Source: an uncultured Roseiflexaceae bacterium
Lineage (GTDB): Bacteria; Chloroflexota; Chloroflexia; Chloroflexales; Roseiflexaceae
Length of the DNA stretch: 22,709 bases
Direction of reading: 5' to 3'
NCBI GenBank assembly: GCA_937974195.1
Contig: CALJIC010000251.1
Span: 1 to 22,709 of the forward strand
The translations under genes were made by a program, and so were the position numbers. The notes under the pieces are model-generated. The model did not search any database, had not been told where the DNA came from, and worked only from the letters and a program-made list of their open reading frames with translations. Below, piece after piece: positions 1-10,556 of this stretch; the first letter of the stretch is position 1; every line of letters begins with the position of its first letter.

Positions 1-55
1 TGTGTACAGGACAGCGCCGTCCTTTTCCTCACAGCTCGATGAGGAGGCTGCACCT

Positions 56-1309
56 ATGGCCCCGGAGCGGGAGAACCCGTACCTCAACGCCCAGCGGCAG
101 TTCGATATCGCCGCCGACCTCCTGAATCTCGAACCTGCGCTGCGCGAGATTCTGCGCGTGCCTCAGCGCGAGCTGACGGTCCGCTTCCCGGTGAAGATGG
201 ACGACGGCCGCATCGAAGTCTTCACCGGGTACCGCGTCCAGCACAATATCACCCGCGGCCCAGCCAAGGGCGGCATCCGCTACCACCCCGCGGTCGACAT
301 CGACGACGTCCGCGCGCTGGCGATGTGGATGACATGGAAGTGCGCGACCGTCAACATCCCCTATGGCGGCGCCAAGGGCGCGGTGATCGTGGACCCGAAG
401 GCGCTCTCGCTGGGCGAGCTCGAGCGCCTCACCCGCCGCTACACCAGCGAGATCGGCATCCTGATCGGCCCCGAGCGCGACATCCCCGCGCCTGACATGG
501 GCACCAACCCGCAGGTCATGGCCTGGGTGATGGACACCTACTCCATGCACGCCGGCCACACGGTGCCGGCGGTCGTGACCGGCAAGCCGCTGAACATCGG
601 CGGCTCGCACGGGCGCAACGAGGCCACGGCGCGCGGGCTGGCCTACGTGCTGCGCGAGGCGGTCGAGGCGCTCAGCTTCAACATCGCCAGCGCCCGCGTC
701 GCCATCCAGGGCGCCGGCAACGTCGGCGCGACGATCGCGCGCCTGCTGGACGAGATGGGCGCGACGATCATCGCGATCAGCGACAGCAGCGGTGGGATCT
801 ACCGGCGCGACGGGCTGCCGATCGCGGACGTGCTGGCGATCAAGGCGCGCGGCGGAAACGTGACCGAGTTCGCCGAGGCGGACCGGGTCACGAACGAGGA
901 GCTGCTCGAGCTGCCGTGCGACATCCTCATCCCGGCGGCGCTCGAGAGCCAGATCACCGCCCGCAACGCCGACCACATCCACGCCCGCATCATCGGCGAG
1001 GCGGCCAACGGGCCGACGACCCCCGAGGCGGACCAGATCCTGTACGACCGCGGGGTGTTCGTCATCCCGGATATCCTGGCCAACGCCGGCGGGGTCACGG
1101 TCAGCTACTTCGAGTGGGTCCAGGGGCTGCAGGAGTTCTTCTGGACCGAGCGCGAGGTGAACGCGCAGCTCGAGCGCGTCATGGCCGGCGCGTTCCAGAA
1201 CGTGCTGCGCATCGCCCACGAGCGCCAGACGGACATGCGCACCGCCGCGTACCTGGTGGCGGTCGATCGCGTCGCGCAGTCCACCCGCACGCGCGGGATC
1301 TACCCGTAG
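56..1309 (+). CDS. gdhA: Glu/Leu/Phe/Val family dehydrogenase, probably glutamate dehydrogenase
   Basis: Catalyses the reversible NAD(P)-linked oxidative deamination of an amino acid, most likely glutamate to 2-oxoglutarate and ammonia, in the cytoplasm. The 417-residue length is typical of the hexameric bacterial enzymes. The N-terminal substrate domain carries the PYGGAKGAV signature with the catalytic lysine at K107 and the PAPDMGT motif with the catalytic aspartate at D147. The C-terminal Rossmann domain starts with QGAGNVG (GAGNVG at residues 219-224). The frame is open to base 2, but the start at 56 is preferred because a strong GAGGAGG ribosome site lies at 41-47, eight bases upstream, and the family similarity begins there. 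It is followed after 7 bases by a YraN-family gene, probably on the same transcript. Glutamate as substrate is inferred; the sequence alone does not exclude another amino acid or settle NAD versus NADP. Confidence 0.93.
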   Translation: MAPERENPYLNAQRQFDIAADLLNLEPALREILRVPQRELTVRFPVKMDDGRIEVFTGYRVQHNITRGPAKGGIRYHPAVDIDDVRALAMWMTWKCATVNIPYGGAKGAVIVDPKALSLGELERLTRRYTSEIGILIGPERDIPAPDMGTNPQVMAWVMDTYSMHAGHTVPAVVTGKPLNIGGSHGRNEATARGLAYVLREAVEALSFNIASARVAIQGAGNVGATIARLLDEMGATIIAISDSSGGIYRRDGLPIADVLAIKARGGNVTEFAEADRVTNEELLELPCDILIPAALESQITARNADHIHARIIGEAANGPTTPEADQILYDRGVFVIPDILANAGGVTVSYFEWVQGLQEFFWTEREVNAQLERVMAGAFQNVLRIAHERQTDMRTAAYLVAVDRVAQSTRTRGIYP

Positions 1310-1316
1310 CGCCGGG

Positions 1317-1688
1317 ATGGCGGCGGGACGGAAGACGCTCGGCGAGTTCGGGGAGGCGGTGGCGGCCGCGTATCTCGCGCGCAACGGCCACCGCATTGTG
1401 GCCCGCCGCTGGCGCTGCAGCTACGGCGAGATCGACCTGGTGACGCAGGATGGGCCGGAGCTGGTGTTCGTCGAGGTGCGGGCGCGGCGGGCGGCCGCCC
1501 CAGGCGCCGCCGAGGAGTCCATCGGGCCGCACAAGCGCTCCCGCCTGGCGCGCCTGGCCTACAGCTACCTCGAGGCGATGGAGTGCGGCGGCACCCCCTG
1601 GCGCATCGACGTGGTCGCGGTGGACATCGACCGCGGCGGGAGGGTTGCGCGGCTCACCCACATCCCCAGCGCCGTTGAGGAGGGCTAG
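1317..1688 (+). CDS. YraN/UPF0102 family nuclease-fold protein
   Basis: A 123-residue member of the YraN (UPF0102) family, which has a restriction-endonuclease-like fold; its cellular role is not settled, though a link to DNA repair or recombination is usually proposed. Visible hallmarks are the N-terminal GEFGEAVAAAYL helix, the GEIDLV motif (E38, D40) and VFVEVRAR (E53). The last corresponds to the PD-(D/E)XK-type EVK, with arginine (R55) where lysine is usual, a mild deviation. Length is normal for the family. It starts 7 bases after the gdhA stop and has no strong ribosome site of its own, so it is probably translated from the gdhA transcript. A large hairpin follows directly, ending the unit. 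Confidence 0.85.
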   Translation: MAAGRKTLGEFGEAVAAAYLARNGHRIVARRWRCSYGEIDLVTQDGPELVFVEVRARRAAAPGAAEESIGPHKRSRLARLAYSYLEAMECGGTPWRIDVVAVDIDRGGRVARLTHIPSAVEEG

Positions 1689-1696
1689 AAGCTGAA

Positions 1697-1748
1697 AGAG
1701 GGTGTGTCGGATGTGGCAGCGAAGGCGCCACACCCAGACACACCCTCT
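1697..1748. terminator. Bidirectional terminator-like hairpin between convergent genes
   Basis: A perfect 12-bp inverted repeat, AGAGGGTGTGTC at 1697-1708 and its complement at 1737-1748, encloses a second perfect 6-bp stem (TGTGGC 1712-1717, GCCACA 1727-1732). Two further G-C pairs can join the stems into one long hairpin. It sits 8 bases after the YraN stop (rightward) and 30 bases after the E2 stop (leftward), where both transcription units end. Flanking T runs are short on both strands, so intrinsic termination strength is uncertain. Confidence 0.75.
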
Positions 1749-1778
1749 CGATTCACGGCTCGAAGCGGCGGCTCGCCG

Positions 1779-3158
1779 CTACCCCACCAGCAGCGCCAGC
1801 GGGTTCTCCAGCAGCCGCTTGACCTCGGCGCCGAACTTGGCCGCCTCGGCCCCGTCCGTCGCCCGGTGGTCGGCCGAGACGGTGATCTTCATCACCTGCT
1901 TCGCGACGACCTCGTCGGTGTCACCGACGAACGCTGGCACGCGCTGGATCGCGCCGACCGCCAGCGAGCCGGCCTGCGGCAGCGAGATGATCGACGTGAA
2001 CTCCGTCACGCCGAACATGCCCAGGTTGCTCACCTGGAACGTCCCGCCGCTCAGGATGTCCTGCGTCAGCTTGCCCTCGCGCACCAGGCCGATCAGCCGC
2101 TTCGCCTCGCGCGAGATCGACCCGAGCGAGCGCTGGTCGGCGTTCCGCAGCACCGGCGCGACCAGCCCGCCCTCGATCGCCACGGCGATCGACAGGTTGA
2201 CCTCGTCGTGCTGCTGGATGCCCTCCTCGGTGTAGGAGACGTTCAGCTGCGGGTGGGTCACCAGCGCGGAGGCGGCGGCCTTCAGCACCAGGTCGTTGAC
2301 CGAGATCTGCTGCTCCTTCGGCAGGCCCTCGTTGATCTGCTTGCGGAGCGCCATCGCCGCGCCCATGTCCACCTCGAAGGTGATGAAGACGTGCGGGATG
2401 GTCTGCCAGTTCTGCGACGTCCGGCGCGCGATCGTCCGGCGCATGCTGGTGAGCGGCGTCAGCGTGCCGCTGGGCGCCTGGGCAGGGGCCGGCTGAGGCG
2501 CGGCGGCCGGAGCTTCGGCGGGCTGCGGCGCTTCGGCAGGGGCCGGGGCTGCAGCGGGGGCCGGCGCGGCCTTCCGGCTGGACAGGAACGCCTCGACGTC
2601 GTCCTTGACGACCCGCCCGCCGGGCCCGGTGCCCTGGATATCGCGCAGGCTGATGCCAGACTCGCGGGCCATACGCCGGGCCAGGGGCGACGCCTTCACG
2701 CGCGCGTCGTCGGCGCGCTCGGGAGCCTTCCCGTCGCCCTCCGCCGGGGTCGGCAGCGCGCCGGGCATCTCCTCCGAGACCGTCCCGGCGGACTGGACGG
2801 TCGGCGCCTCCTGAACGGCGCGCGCCGTCCCGCCCGTGCCCGCGGCCTGCTCCGTGGGCCGGGCCTCACCGCCCTCGCCGGCCCCGACCGCGGCCGTCGT
2901 CGCCTCGCCGGCCGGGCGCCCATCGCCGCCGTCGAGGCGCGCGATCACCGCGTTCACCGGCGCGGTCTCGCCCTCCTTGACGACAATCTCCGTGAGGGTG
3001 CCTTCGGCGAACGCCTCGATCTCGATCGTCACCTTATCGGTCTCGATCTCGGCGATCGCCTCACCCTTCTTCACGACATCGCCGGGCTTCTTCAGCCACT
3101 TGACGATCGTGCCCTCTTGCATGTCGAAGCCCATCTTGGGCATCGTAATATCGGGCAT
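1779..3158 (-). CDS. pdhC: Pyruvate dehydrogenase E2, dihydrolipoamide acetyltransferase
   Basis: Core acyltransferase of a 2-oxo acid dehydrogenase complex; it moves the acetyl group from its lipoyl arm to CoA. The 459 residues read as a lipoyl domain at 1-77 with the lipoylated lysine K42 in IETDKVTIE, an Ala/Pro/Glu-rich linker, a peripheral-subunit-binding domain at about 153-191 (ASPLARRMARESGI, GTGPGGRV), a second Ala/Pro linker and the catalytic domain from about 229. The active-site signature is DHRATDG with H431 and D435. There is a single lipoyl domain. The ATG at 3158 has a GGAG ribosome site upstream on the minus strand. It is the last gene of the E1-alpha/E1-beta/E2 run, 37 bases after E1-beta. 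The pyruvate assignment rests on the E1 resemblance; an acetoin or branched-chain oxo acid complex is possible. Confidence 0.9.
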   Translation of the reverse strand: MPDITMPKMGFDMQEGTIVKWLKKPGDVVKKGEAIAEIETDKVTIEIEAFAEGTLTEIVVKEGETAPVNAVIARLDGGDGRPAGEATTAAVGAGEGGEARPTEQAAGTGGTARAVQEAPTVQSAGTVSEEMPGALPTPAEGDGKAPERADDARVKASPLARRMARESGISLRDIQGTGPGGRVVKDDVEAFLSSRKAAPAPAAAPAPAEAPQPAEAPAAAPQPAPAQAPSGTLTPLTSMRRTIARRTSQNWQTIPHVFITFEVDMGAAMALRKQINEGLPKEQQISVNDLVLKAAASALVTHPQLNVSYTEEGIQQHDEVNLSIAVAIEGGLVAPVLRNADQRSLGSISREAKRLIGLVREGKLTQDILSGGTFQVSNLGMFGVTEFTSIISLPQAGSLAVGAIQRVPAFVGDTDEVVAKQVMKITVSADHRATDGAEAAKFGAEVKRLLENPLALLVG

Positions 3159-3195
3159 ATTCCACTCCGTAGTAGGCGTCGCGCCGCGCGGGCCA

Positions 3196-4164
3196 TCACT
3201 TCAGGACCGACCGGATCGCCTGCGCGATGCGCTCGGGCGTCACCACCGTCTGCAGCTCGAGGTTCTTCGAGTACGGCATCGGCACCTCCTTGAAGTTCAC
3301 CCGCGCGATCGGCGCGTCGAGGTAGTCGAAGCCGTACTCGTACAGCCGGGCGGCGATCTCGGCGCTCGTGCCGAACGACTGCCAGTCCTCGGTCACTACG
3401 ACACCGCGGTTGGTCTTCTTGAAGCTCTCGATCGCCAGGCTCATATCCAGCGGGCGGAGGGTGCGCAGGTCAATGATCTCGACCTCGATGCCCTCCTTGG
3501 CGAGCACCTCGGCGGCCTGCAGCGTGAGGTGGACCATGCGCGAGTAGGTCACCACCGTCACGTGGCGGCCCTCGCGCACGAGGTTCGACTTCCCGATCGG
3601 GACGACGTAGCTCTCCTCCGGCACCTCGCCCCGGACGGTGTACATCAGCGTGTGCTCGATGAACACCACCGGGTCGGGGTCCTCGATCGCCGCCCGCAGC
3701 AGCCCCTTGGCATCGTAGGGCGTCGCCGGCGCCACCACCTTCAGGCCGGGCACGTGGGCGAACATCACATCGAACGACTGCGAGTGGGTGGCCGAGAGCT
3801 GCGTCCAGCCGTTGGTCGTGCGCAGCACCATCGGCACGCTCATCTGCCCGCCGAACATCGAGTAGATCTTGGCGGCGTGGTTGATCAGCGTGTCGAAGGC
3901 CAGCAGTGAGAAGTTGACCGACATGATCTCGGCGATCGGGCGCATGCCGCCCAGCGCGGCGCCCACGGCGATGCCGACGATCGTGGACTCGGCGATCGGC
4001 GCGTCGCGGATGCGCTCGATGCCGTACTCCTCAAGGAAGCCGGCGGTGACGCCGTAGGTGCTGCCGTAGTGGCCGATATCCTCGCCGATGATAAAAACCC
4101 GCTCATCTTTCATGGCATCGCGGAGCGCCTGGCGCAGCGCCTCGCGGACAGTGATGACTGGCAT
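3196..4164 (-). CDS. pdhB: Pyruvate dehydrogenase E1 component, beta subunit
   Basis: Beta subunit of the thiamine-diphosphate-dependent E1 heterotetramer, which decarboxylates the 2-oxo acid and acylates the E2 lipoyl arm. The 322 residues match the usual E1-beta length. The N-terminal pyrimidine-binding domain shows GEDIGHYGSTYGVT (about residues 27-40) and DAPIAEST with the catalytic glutamate at E59, the canonical position. The transketolase C-terminal domain begins near residue 200 and includes DLRTLRPLD and VVVTEDW. The ATG at 4164 is preceded on the minus strand by a GAGG ribosome site. It is separated from E1-alpha by an unusually long 170-base gap but has the same direction and belongs to the same operon by content. 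Confidence 0.91.
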   Translation of the reverse strand: MPVITVREALRQALRDAMKDERVFIIGEDIGHYGSTYGVTAGFLEEYGIERIRDAPIAESTIVGIAVGAALGGMRPIAEIMSVNFSLLAFDTLINHAAKIYSMFGGQMSVPMVLRTTNGWTQLSATHSQSFDVMFAHVPGLKVVAPATPYDAKGLLRAAIEDPDPVVFIEHTLMYTVRGEVPEESYVVPIGKSNLVREGRHVTVVTYSRMVHLTLQAAEVLAKEGIEVEIIDLRTLRPLDMSLAIESFKKTNRGVVVTEDWQSFGTSAEIAARLYEYGFDYLDAPIARVNFKEVPMPYSKNLELQTVVTPERIAQAIRSVLK

Positions 4165-4334
4165 ACGTAGCTATTCCTCTAACCAGGGGATCGAGATCCC
4201 TAACGATTTCTCGGTTGACCTTCGTAGCGCGCCATGCGCAACTTCTCCTGCCGTGTGCAGTTGGGGCGGTCGCGCCTGGCGAAGCTGGCGCTCGCCCTGA
4301 CGAAATCGCGCATCGCGCAGTACGAATCGCGCAG
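4165..4334 (-). other. 170-base gap inside the pyruvate dehydrogenase operon with short repeats
   Basis: No gene is supported here. The stretch holds the perfect short inverted repeat GGGATC-GA-GATCCC (4187-4200) close to the E1-beta start, and the octamer ATCGCGCA region repeated as ATCGCGC (4305-4311), ATCGCGCAGTA (4312-4322) and ATCGCGCAGTT (4326-4336), the last running over the E1-alpha stop codon. E1-alpha and E1-beta genes are usually a few bases apart, so the gap may hold a processing or regulatory site, or be the remains of lost sequence. Confidence 0.4.
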
Positions 4335-5393
4335 TTACTCCCCGTGGATCGGCGGGTTCACCTCGATCGGCGCGGCGTACACGCCCGACTGCCGGATCCA
4401 CTCCTGCCCGGGCTCCGGGCTCTCCTCGGCGAACTGCACCGCCGCCTCGACCTGCTCGTCGACCTGCGCGTCGATCGCCGCAGCGTCCTGCTCGGTGAAC
4501 ACGCCGTTCTCGAGCAGGTAGCGCCGGTAGCGCTCGATCGGATCGGAGGCGCGGTACTTCTCCACGTCCTCCTTGGAGCGGTACTTCTGCGTGTCCTGCG
4601 CGGAGTGGCCGCGGAAGCGGTAGGTCATCGCCTCGAGGAAGTACGGGCCCTTGCCGCTGCGGGCGTGCTCCACCGCCTTGAGCGCCGCCTCGCGCATCGC
4701 CAGCACATCGTTGCCGTCCACCCGCTCGGAGGCCATGTCGAAGGCGCAGGCCTTGCGGTAGATCTCGGTGACCGACGAGTGGACCTCGAGCGGCGTGCCC
4801 ATCGCGTACAGGTTGTTCTCGCACACGAAGACCACCGGCAGCTTCCAGAGCTGGGCGAAGTTCATCGACTCGTAGAACTCGCCGCCGTTGGTCGCGCCGT
4901 CGCCGAAGAACACCATCACCACGCCGCCGGTCTGCTGCATCTTGCACGCCAGCGCCATGCCGCAGGCCAGGGTCAGGTGGCTGCCGACGATCGCGTAGCC
5001 GCCCCAGAAGTTCTTGCTCGCGTCGGCGAAGTGCATCGAGCCGCCGAGGCCCTTGGCGACGCCGGTGACCTTGCCGTACAGCTCGGCCATCAGCGCGTTG
5101 ATGTCGAGCCCGCGGGCGATCGCGTGCCCGTGGTCGCGGTAGTGGGTGAAGATGTGGTCCTGCTCCTGGAGCGCGGCGACGGCGCCCACCCCAGTGGCCT
5201 CCTCGCCGATATACAGGTGCAGGAAGCCGCCGATCTTCGCCTTGGTGTACATCTCCTGGCACTTCTCCTCGAAGCGCCGGATCAGCACCATCTGCCGGTA
5301 ATAGTCGATCAATGTCTCGGCCGGGGCCGGGAGGTCCTTCGGCTGCGCCTTTGCCGCGCGCACATTGTTTGTCGAAGCCTGTTTCTGAGCCAT
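4335..5393 (-). CDS. pdhA: Pyruvate dehydrogenase E1 component, alpha subunit
   Basis: Alpha subunit of the thiamine-diphosphate-dependent E1 enzyme. The 352-residue protein has a short variable N terminus and then the E1 fold: HLYIGEEA (about 59-66), the cofactor motif starting at GDGATNGG (GDG at 164-166) and ending at ENN (N193-N194), and the RFRGHSAQD loop (about 259-267) that corresponds to the phosphorylation loop of eukaryotic E1. The frame is open for another 72 codons upstream to 5609, but that part overlaps the neighbouring gene and has no E1 similarity; the ATG at 5393 has a GAGGAG ribosome site four bases before it. It is the first dehydrogenase gene of the run, 104 bases after the MYG1/DHH-like gene. 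No E3 gene is linked. Confidence 0.92.
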   Translation of the reverse strand: MAQKQASTNNVRAAKAQPKDLPAPAETLIDYYRQMVLIRRFEEKCQEMYTKAKIGGFLHLYIGEEATGVGAVAALQEQDHIFTHYRDHGHAIARGLDINALMAELYGKVTGVAKGLGGSMHFADASKNFWGGYAIVGSHLTLACGMALACKMQQTGGVVMVFFGDGATNGGEFYESMNFAQLWKLPVVFVCENNLYAMGTPLEVHSSVTEIYRKACAFDMASERVDGNDVLAMREAALKAVEHARSGKGPYFLEAMTYRFRGHSAQDTQKYRSKEDVEKYRASDPIERYRRYLLENGVFTEQDAAAIDAQVDEQVEAAVQFAEESPEPGQEWIRQSGVYAAPIEVNPPIHGE

Positions 5394-5418
5394 GCTACTC
5401 CTCAAACCATAAGCATCG

Positions 5419-5434
5419 GCGCCACGTGTGGCGC
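5419..5434. repeat. Short inverted repeat upstream of E1-alpha
   Basis: GCGCCAC and GTGGCGC, a perfect 7-bp inverted repeat with a 2-base spacer, lies 25 bases upstream of the E1-alpha start in the 104-base gap. It would suit a dimeric repressor site or a small leader hairpin. No convincing promoter was seen in this gap, so E1-alpha may be transcribed from the promoter at 6444-6472 ahead of the upstream gene. Confidence 0.35.
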
Positions 5435-5497
5435 TCGCTGTCCAGTCAATCAAGCCGAAGCAGATCACACCGCAGCCCACGCTGCGGCCAGCGCTGC

Positions 5498-6334
5498 CTA
5501 CCTTCTCGCTGCGCGGGCGGCTTCCGCCGGCCGGCGCTCGATCACGCGCACCAGCTCGGCGAGCGTCAGCCGCGAAGGAACCCGCGGCGGCGCCTTCGGC
5601 GTGCCGCACAGCAGCAGGCGCTTGTTCGGGTGAAGATACCAGTCGGCGCCGCTGTCCACCCGGCAGAGATCCCGGTACACCGCGGACAGGTCGACATCCG
5701 ATCGGGCCTGGGCCGCCACCCCCATCCAGCCGTGGCCATCGCGGTAGGCGTAGAGCACGGCGCCGCGCCCGTAGGCCAGCCGGCTGGACCCGCCGTCCGC
5801 GCTCTCCATCGCGATGCCGAGCCCCCAGGGCGTATCGAACTCGATGCGCTGCTCGAACGCGCGCTCGAGCCGCAGCTGGCGCACCTCGTGCTCGTACCAG
5901 GCATCGAAGTTGGGTAGCATTGCGTATGCCACCTGCTGCGGCCGGTTGGGGTAGAGCAGGTGATATCCGGCGATCAGCGCGTTGATCCCGAAGGGGCCCT
6001 GGTCTCCGGGCGAGGCGGTGGCGGAGTCGAGGCGGCAGACCTGGCGCACCATCCGCTCGAGCGCCCGGTCCGTGGGGCGCACCGCGCGGCGGACGAGCTC
6101 GGCGGCGCAGGTGGCCTGCGCGCCAGGCCGGTGGTGGTCGAAGCGGCCGTTGCCGGTATCCACGTGGATGATTCGCGGGTCAGCGTCGGCCGGGCGGTTG
6201 TTGAGGGTCGTGCCAGCAGGAACGAACTGCAGGTCAGCGCCGGCGGCGCCGGTGAAACGCACCAAGATCCAGATCGCCGTCAGACAATCTAGATCAGGAG
6301 CCAGGTGGCCAACGATGGTCGTCGGCAGGTCCAC
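5498..6334 (-). CDS. Uncharacterised MYG1/DHH-like predicted metal-dependent hydrolase
   Basis: A 278-residue soluble protein without a signal peptide or membrane segment. Two N-terminal motifs recall DHH phosphoesterases and the MYG1 family: GHLAPDLD (H10, D14, D16) and HVDTGNGRFDHH (D59, D66, H67, H68), a spacing and residue set suited to a two-metal site. This suggests a phosphoesterase or exonuclease-like reaction on a nucleotide or oligonucleotide, but the substrate cannot be read from the sequence. The C-terminal half contains GADWYLHPNKRLLLCG and is not recognised. The GTG start at 6334 has only a weak ribosome site. A strong promoter lies about 110 bases upstream, and the gene is followed in the same direction by the pyruvate dehydrogenase genes, so it may be co-transcribed with them. 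Confidence 0.7.
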   Translation of the reverse strand: MDLPTTIVGHLAPDLDCLTAIWILVRFTGAAGADLQFVPAGTTLNNRPADADPRIIHVDTGNGRFDHHRPGAQATCAAELVRRAVRPTDRALERMVRQVCRLDSATASPGDQGPFGINALIAGYHLLYPNRPQQVAYAMLPNFDAWYEHEVRQLRLERAFEQRIEFDTPWGLGIAMESADGGSSRLAYGRGAVLYAYRDGHGWMGVAAQARSDVDLSAVYRDLCRVDSGADWYLHPNKRLLLCGTPKAPPRVPSRLTLAELVRVIERRPAEAARAARR

Positions 6335-6443
6335 TGAAGCGCCGCTCGCTTTCCAGGCTTGGTGGTTCTCCAGACACGGCCATCAACCAGCGATTCCGCA
6401 CATCGTACCAGGCCGAGACGCACAGGTGCCGATCTGACACGAA

Positions 6444-6472
6444 AGTATACTCCAAAGGGCCGGGGATGGCAA
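6444..6472 (-). promoter_or_regulatory. Sigma-70-like promoter for the leftward unit
   Basis: On the minus strand the -35 box TTGCCA (6467-6472) and -10 box TATACT (6444-6449) are separated by exactly 17 bases. Transcription would start near 6437, about 100 bases ahead of the MYG1/DHH-like gene, and could continue into the pyruvate dehydrogenase genes. Confidence 0.7.
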
Positions 6473-6515
6473 CTGTATCAGGCGCAGGCACGCGCCGCGG
6501 CCGCGCACCAAACCC

Positions 6516-6544
6516 TTGCGTTTTGATATTGAAGGCCGTATAAT
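6516..6544 (+). promoter_or_regulatory. Sigma-70-like promoter for rpsA
   Basis: TTGCGT (6516-6521) and a perfect TATAAT (6539-6544) with a 17-base spacer. The predicted start near 6551 leaves a leader of about 58 bases before the rpsA ATG. It lies back to back with the leftward promoter at 6444-6472. Confidence 0.8.
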
Positions 6545-6609
6545 ACCACAAAGTCCGTCACCAGCGCGTAGCACGTCCTTCCCCAGTCTGCGGCTCTAAG
6601 GTAAGGCGC

Positions 6610-7821
6610 ATGGAACAGCAAGAACCGGCTGCCACCAACCAACCGGACGCGCGCCCCTTTCCCAACGGGAATCCTTCGAACGGCATGACCGACGAGGAGC
6701 GTGAGGACCGCGAGCTCATGGAGCAGTTCCTCACGAACCCGGCGCACGACTACCGCAACCTTCAGTACGGGGACACCGTAGACGGCGTGATCATGCGTGT
6801 GGACCGGGACGAGATCCTGGTCGACATCGGCTCCAAGGCCGAGGGGGTGATCCCCGCGCGCGAGATGCAGTCGCTCTCGCCTGAGGACCGGGCGAACCTG
6901 AAGCCGGGCGACGTGCTGCTGGTGTTCGTGGTCCAGCCTGAGGATCGCGAGGGCCGGGCGGTGCTCTCGGTAGATAAGGCGCGCCAGGAGAAGAGCTGGC
7001 GGCGCCTGCAGCAGATCTACGAGAGCGGCGAGGTGATCGAGGCCAAGGTCGTGAACTACAACAAGGGCGGGCTGCTGGTCAGCCTCGACGGCGTGCGCGG
7101 CTTCGTGCCCTCCTCGCAGGTCACGGGCATCAGCCGCGGCCCCGAGACGCAGAAGCAGTCCGACATGGCCAAGATGGTCGGCACCACGCTGCCGCTCAAG
7201 GTGATCGAGATCAACCGCAACCGCAACCGGCTCATTCTGTCCGAGCGCCAGGCGGTGCAGGAGGTGCGCGAGGGGCGCAAGGGCGAGCTGCTCTCGTCGC
7301 TCAAAGAGGGCGACGTGCGCACCGGCGTCGTCACCTCGGTGTGCGACTTCGGCGCATTCGTAGATATCGGCGGGGCCGATGGCCTCGTACATCTCTCCGA
7401 GCTGTCCTGGAGCCGGGTCAAGCACCCGAGCGAGGTGCTGAAGCCCGGCGACCACGTCAACGTCTACGTGCTGAACGTAGACCACGAGCGCAAGCGGATT
7501 GCGCTCTCTATCAAGCGCACCCAGAGCGAGCCGTGGGCGACGATCGGCGAGCGCTACCAGCTCGGGCAGATCGTCGAGGGGACGATCACCCAGCTCGCCT
7601 CGTTCGGGGCCTTCGCCCGCATCGAGGACGGCGTGGAGGGTCTGATCCACGTCTCCGAGATGGGCGACGGGCGGGTCCAGCACCCGCGCGAAGTCGTTCA
7701 GGAGGGCGATACGGTCCAGGTGCGTATTATCCGCATCGACCCGGCGCGCAAGCGGATGGGCTTGAGCATGCGTCAGGTCGAGGAGCCGCAAGCCCTCGAG
7801 GATGCGGCCGACGAAGCCTGA
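6610..7821 (+). CDS. rpsA: Ribosomal protein S1-like RNA-binding protein with four S1 domains
   Basis: Binds mRNA on the 30S ribosome and helps load messages with weak or structured leaders. The 403 residues carry four S1 (OB-fold) domains at about 53-124, 139-213, 233-303 and 318-388. The third and fourth are the most typical, with VCDFGAFVDIGGADGLVHLSE and SFGAFARIEDGVEGLIHVSE patterns. Four domains instead of the six of E. coli is the form common in Firmicutes and Chloroflexota. An acidic, Gln/Pro/Asn-rich N-terminal stretch of about 50 residues and an acidic tail flank the domains. The start has a TAAGG ribosome site (6602-6606) and the upstream promoter is strong. It is probably transcribed alone, since clpC has its own promoter. 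Confidence 0.92.
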   Translation: MEQQEPAATNQPDARPFPNGNPSNGMTDEEREDRELMEQFLTNPAHDYRNLQYGDTVDGVIMRVDRDEILVDIGSKAEGVIPAREMQSLSPEDRANLKPGDVLLVFVVQPEDREGRAVLSVDKARQEKSWRRLQQIYESGEVIEAKVVNYNKGGLLVSLDGVRGFVPSSQVTGISRGPETQKQSDMAKMVGTTLPLKVIEINRNRNRLILSERQAVQEVREGRKGELLSSLKEGDVRTGVVTSVCDFGAFVDIGGADGLVHLSELSWSRVKHPSEVLKPGDHVNVYVLNVDHERKRIALSIKRTQSEPWATIGERYQLGQIVEGTITQLASFGAFARIEDGVEGLIHVSEMGDGRVQHPREVVQEGDTVQVRIIRIDPARKRMGLSMRQVEEPQALEDAADEA

Positions 7822-7901
7822 GGCGGCGGCCCCCAACCTCCGGCCGCAGTGTCGGGTGCGCTGAGGATTCCTTCCGCCCTCACGCATTTCTCATCTTCGG
7901 C

Positions 7902-7910
7902 TGGTACAAT
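7902..7910 (+). promoter_or_regulatory. Extended -10 promoter for clpC
   Basis: TGG-TACAAT (7902-7910) fits an extended -10 element. No good -35 box is present at the expected distance, as is common for this promoter class. It lies about 58 bases before the clpC start. No CtsR-type or CIRCE-type heat-shock operator was seen around it. Confidence 0.5.
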
Positions 7911-7968
7911 AGTGGGGTGAGCACGCCGCAGGCGGGCTGTGGGGACAGTTAATAGGTGGAGAACGACC

Positions 7969-10506
<2,538 letters not shown>

Positions 10507-10525
10507 TCGGGCGGTTCGCAACACG

Positions 10526-10555
10526 AAGGGCTACGGGGATCCCCGTAGCCCTTTT
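10526..10555 (+). terminator. Intrinsic terminator of clpC
   Basis: A perfect 28-bp palindrome (two 14-base halves, 10526-10539 and 10540-10553, left half AAGGGCTACGGGGA) lies 20 bases after the clpC stop and is followed by T residues to 10555. The zero-length spacer means the RNA hairpin must open its central bases to form a loop. The symmetry would let it act from either strand. Confidence 0.85.
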
Positions 10556-10556
10556 G

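Noticed and set aside
29..1396. 455-codon leftward open frame opposite gdhA
   Set aside because: Antisense shadow of an intact dehydrogenase with compositional bias typical of GC-rich reverse frames.
1704..3293. 529-codon rightward open frame opposite the E2 gene
   Set aside because: Overlaps a canonical E2 on the other strand and begins in the terminator hairpin; the product is a repetitive Arg/His/Asp sequence.
4215..5633. 472-codon rightward open frame opposite E1-alpha
   Set aside because: Antisense shadow of a gene with all E1-alpha motifs intact.
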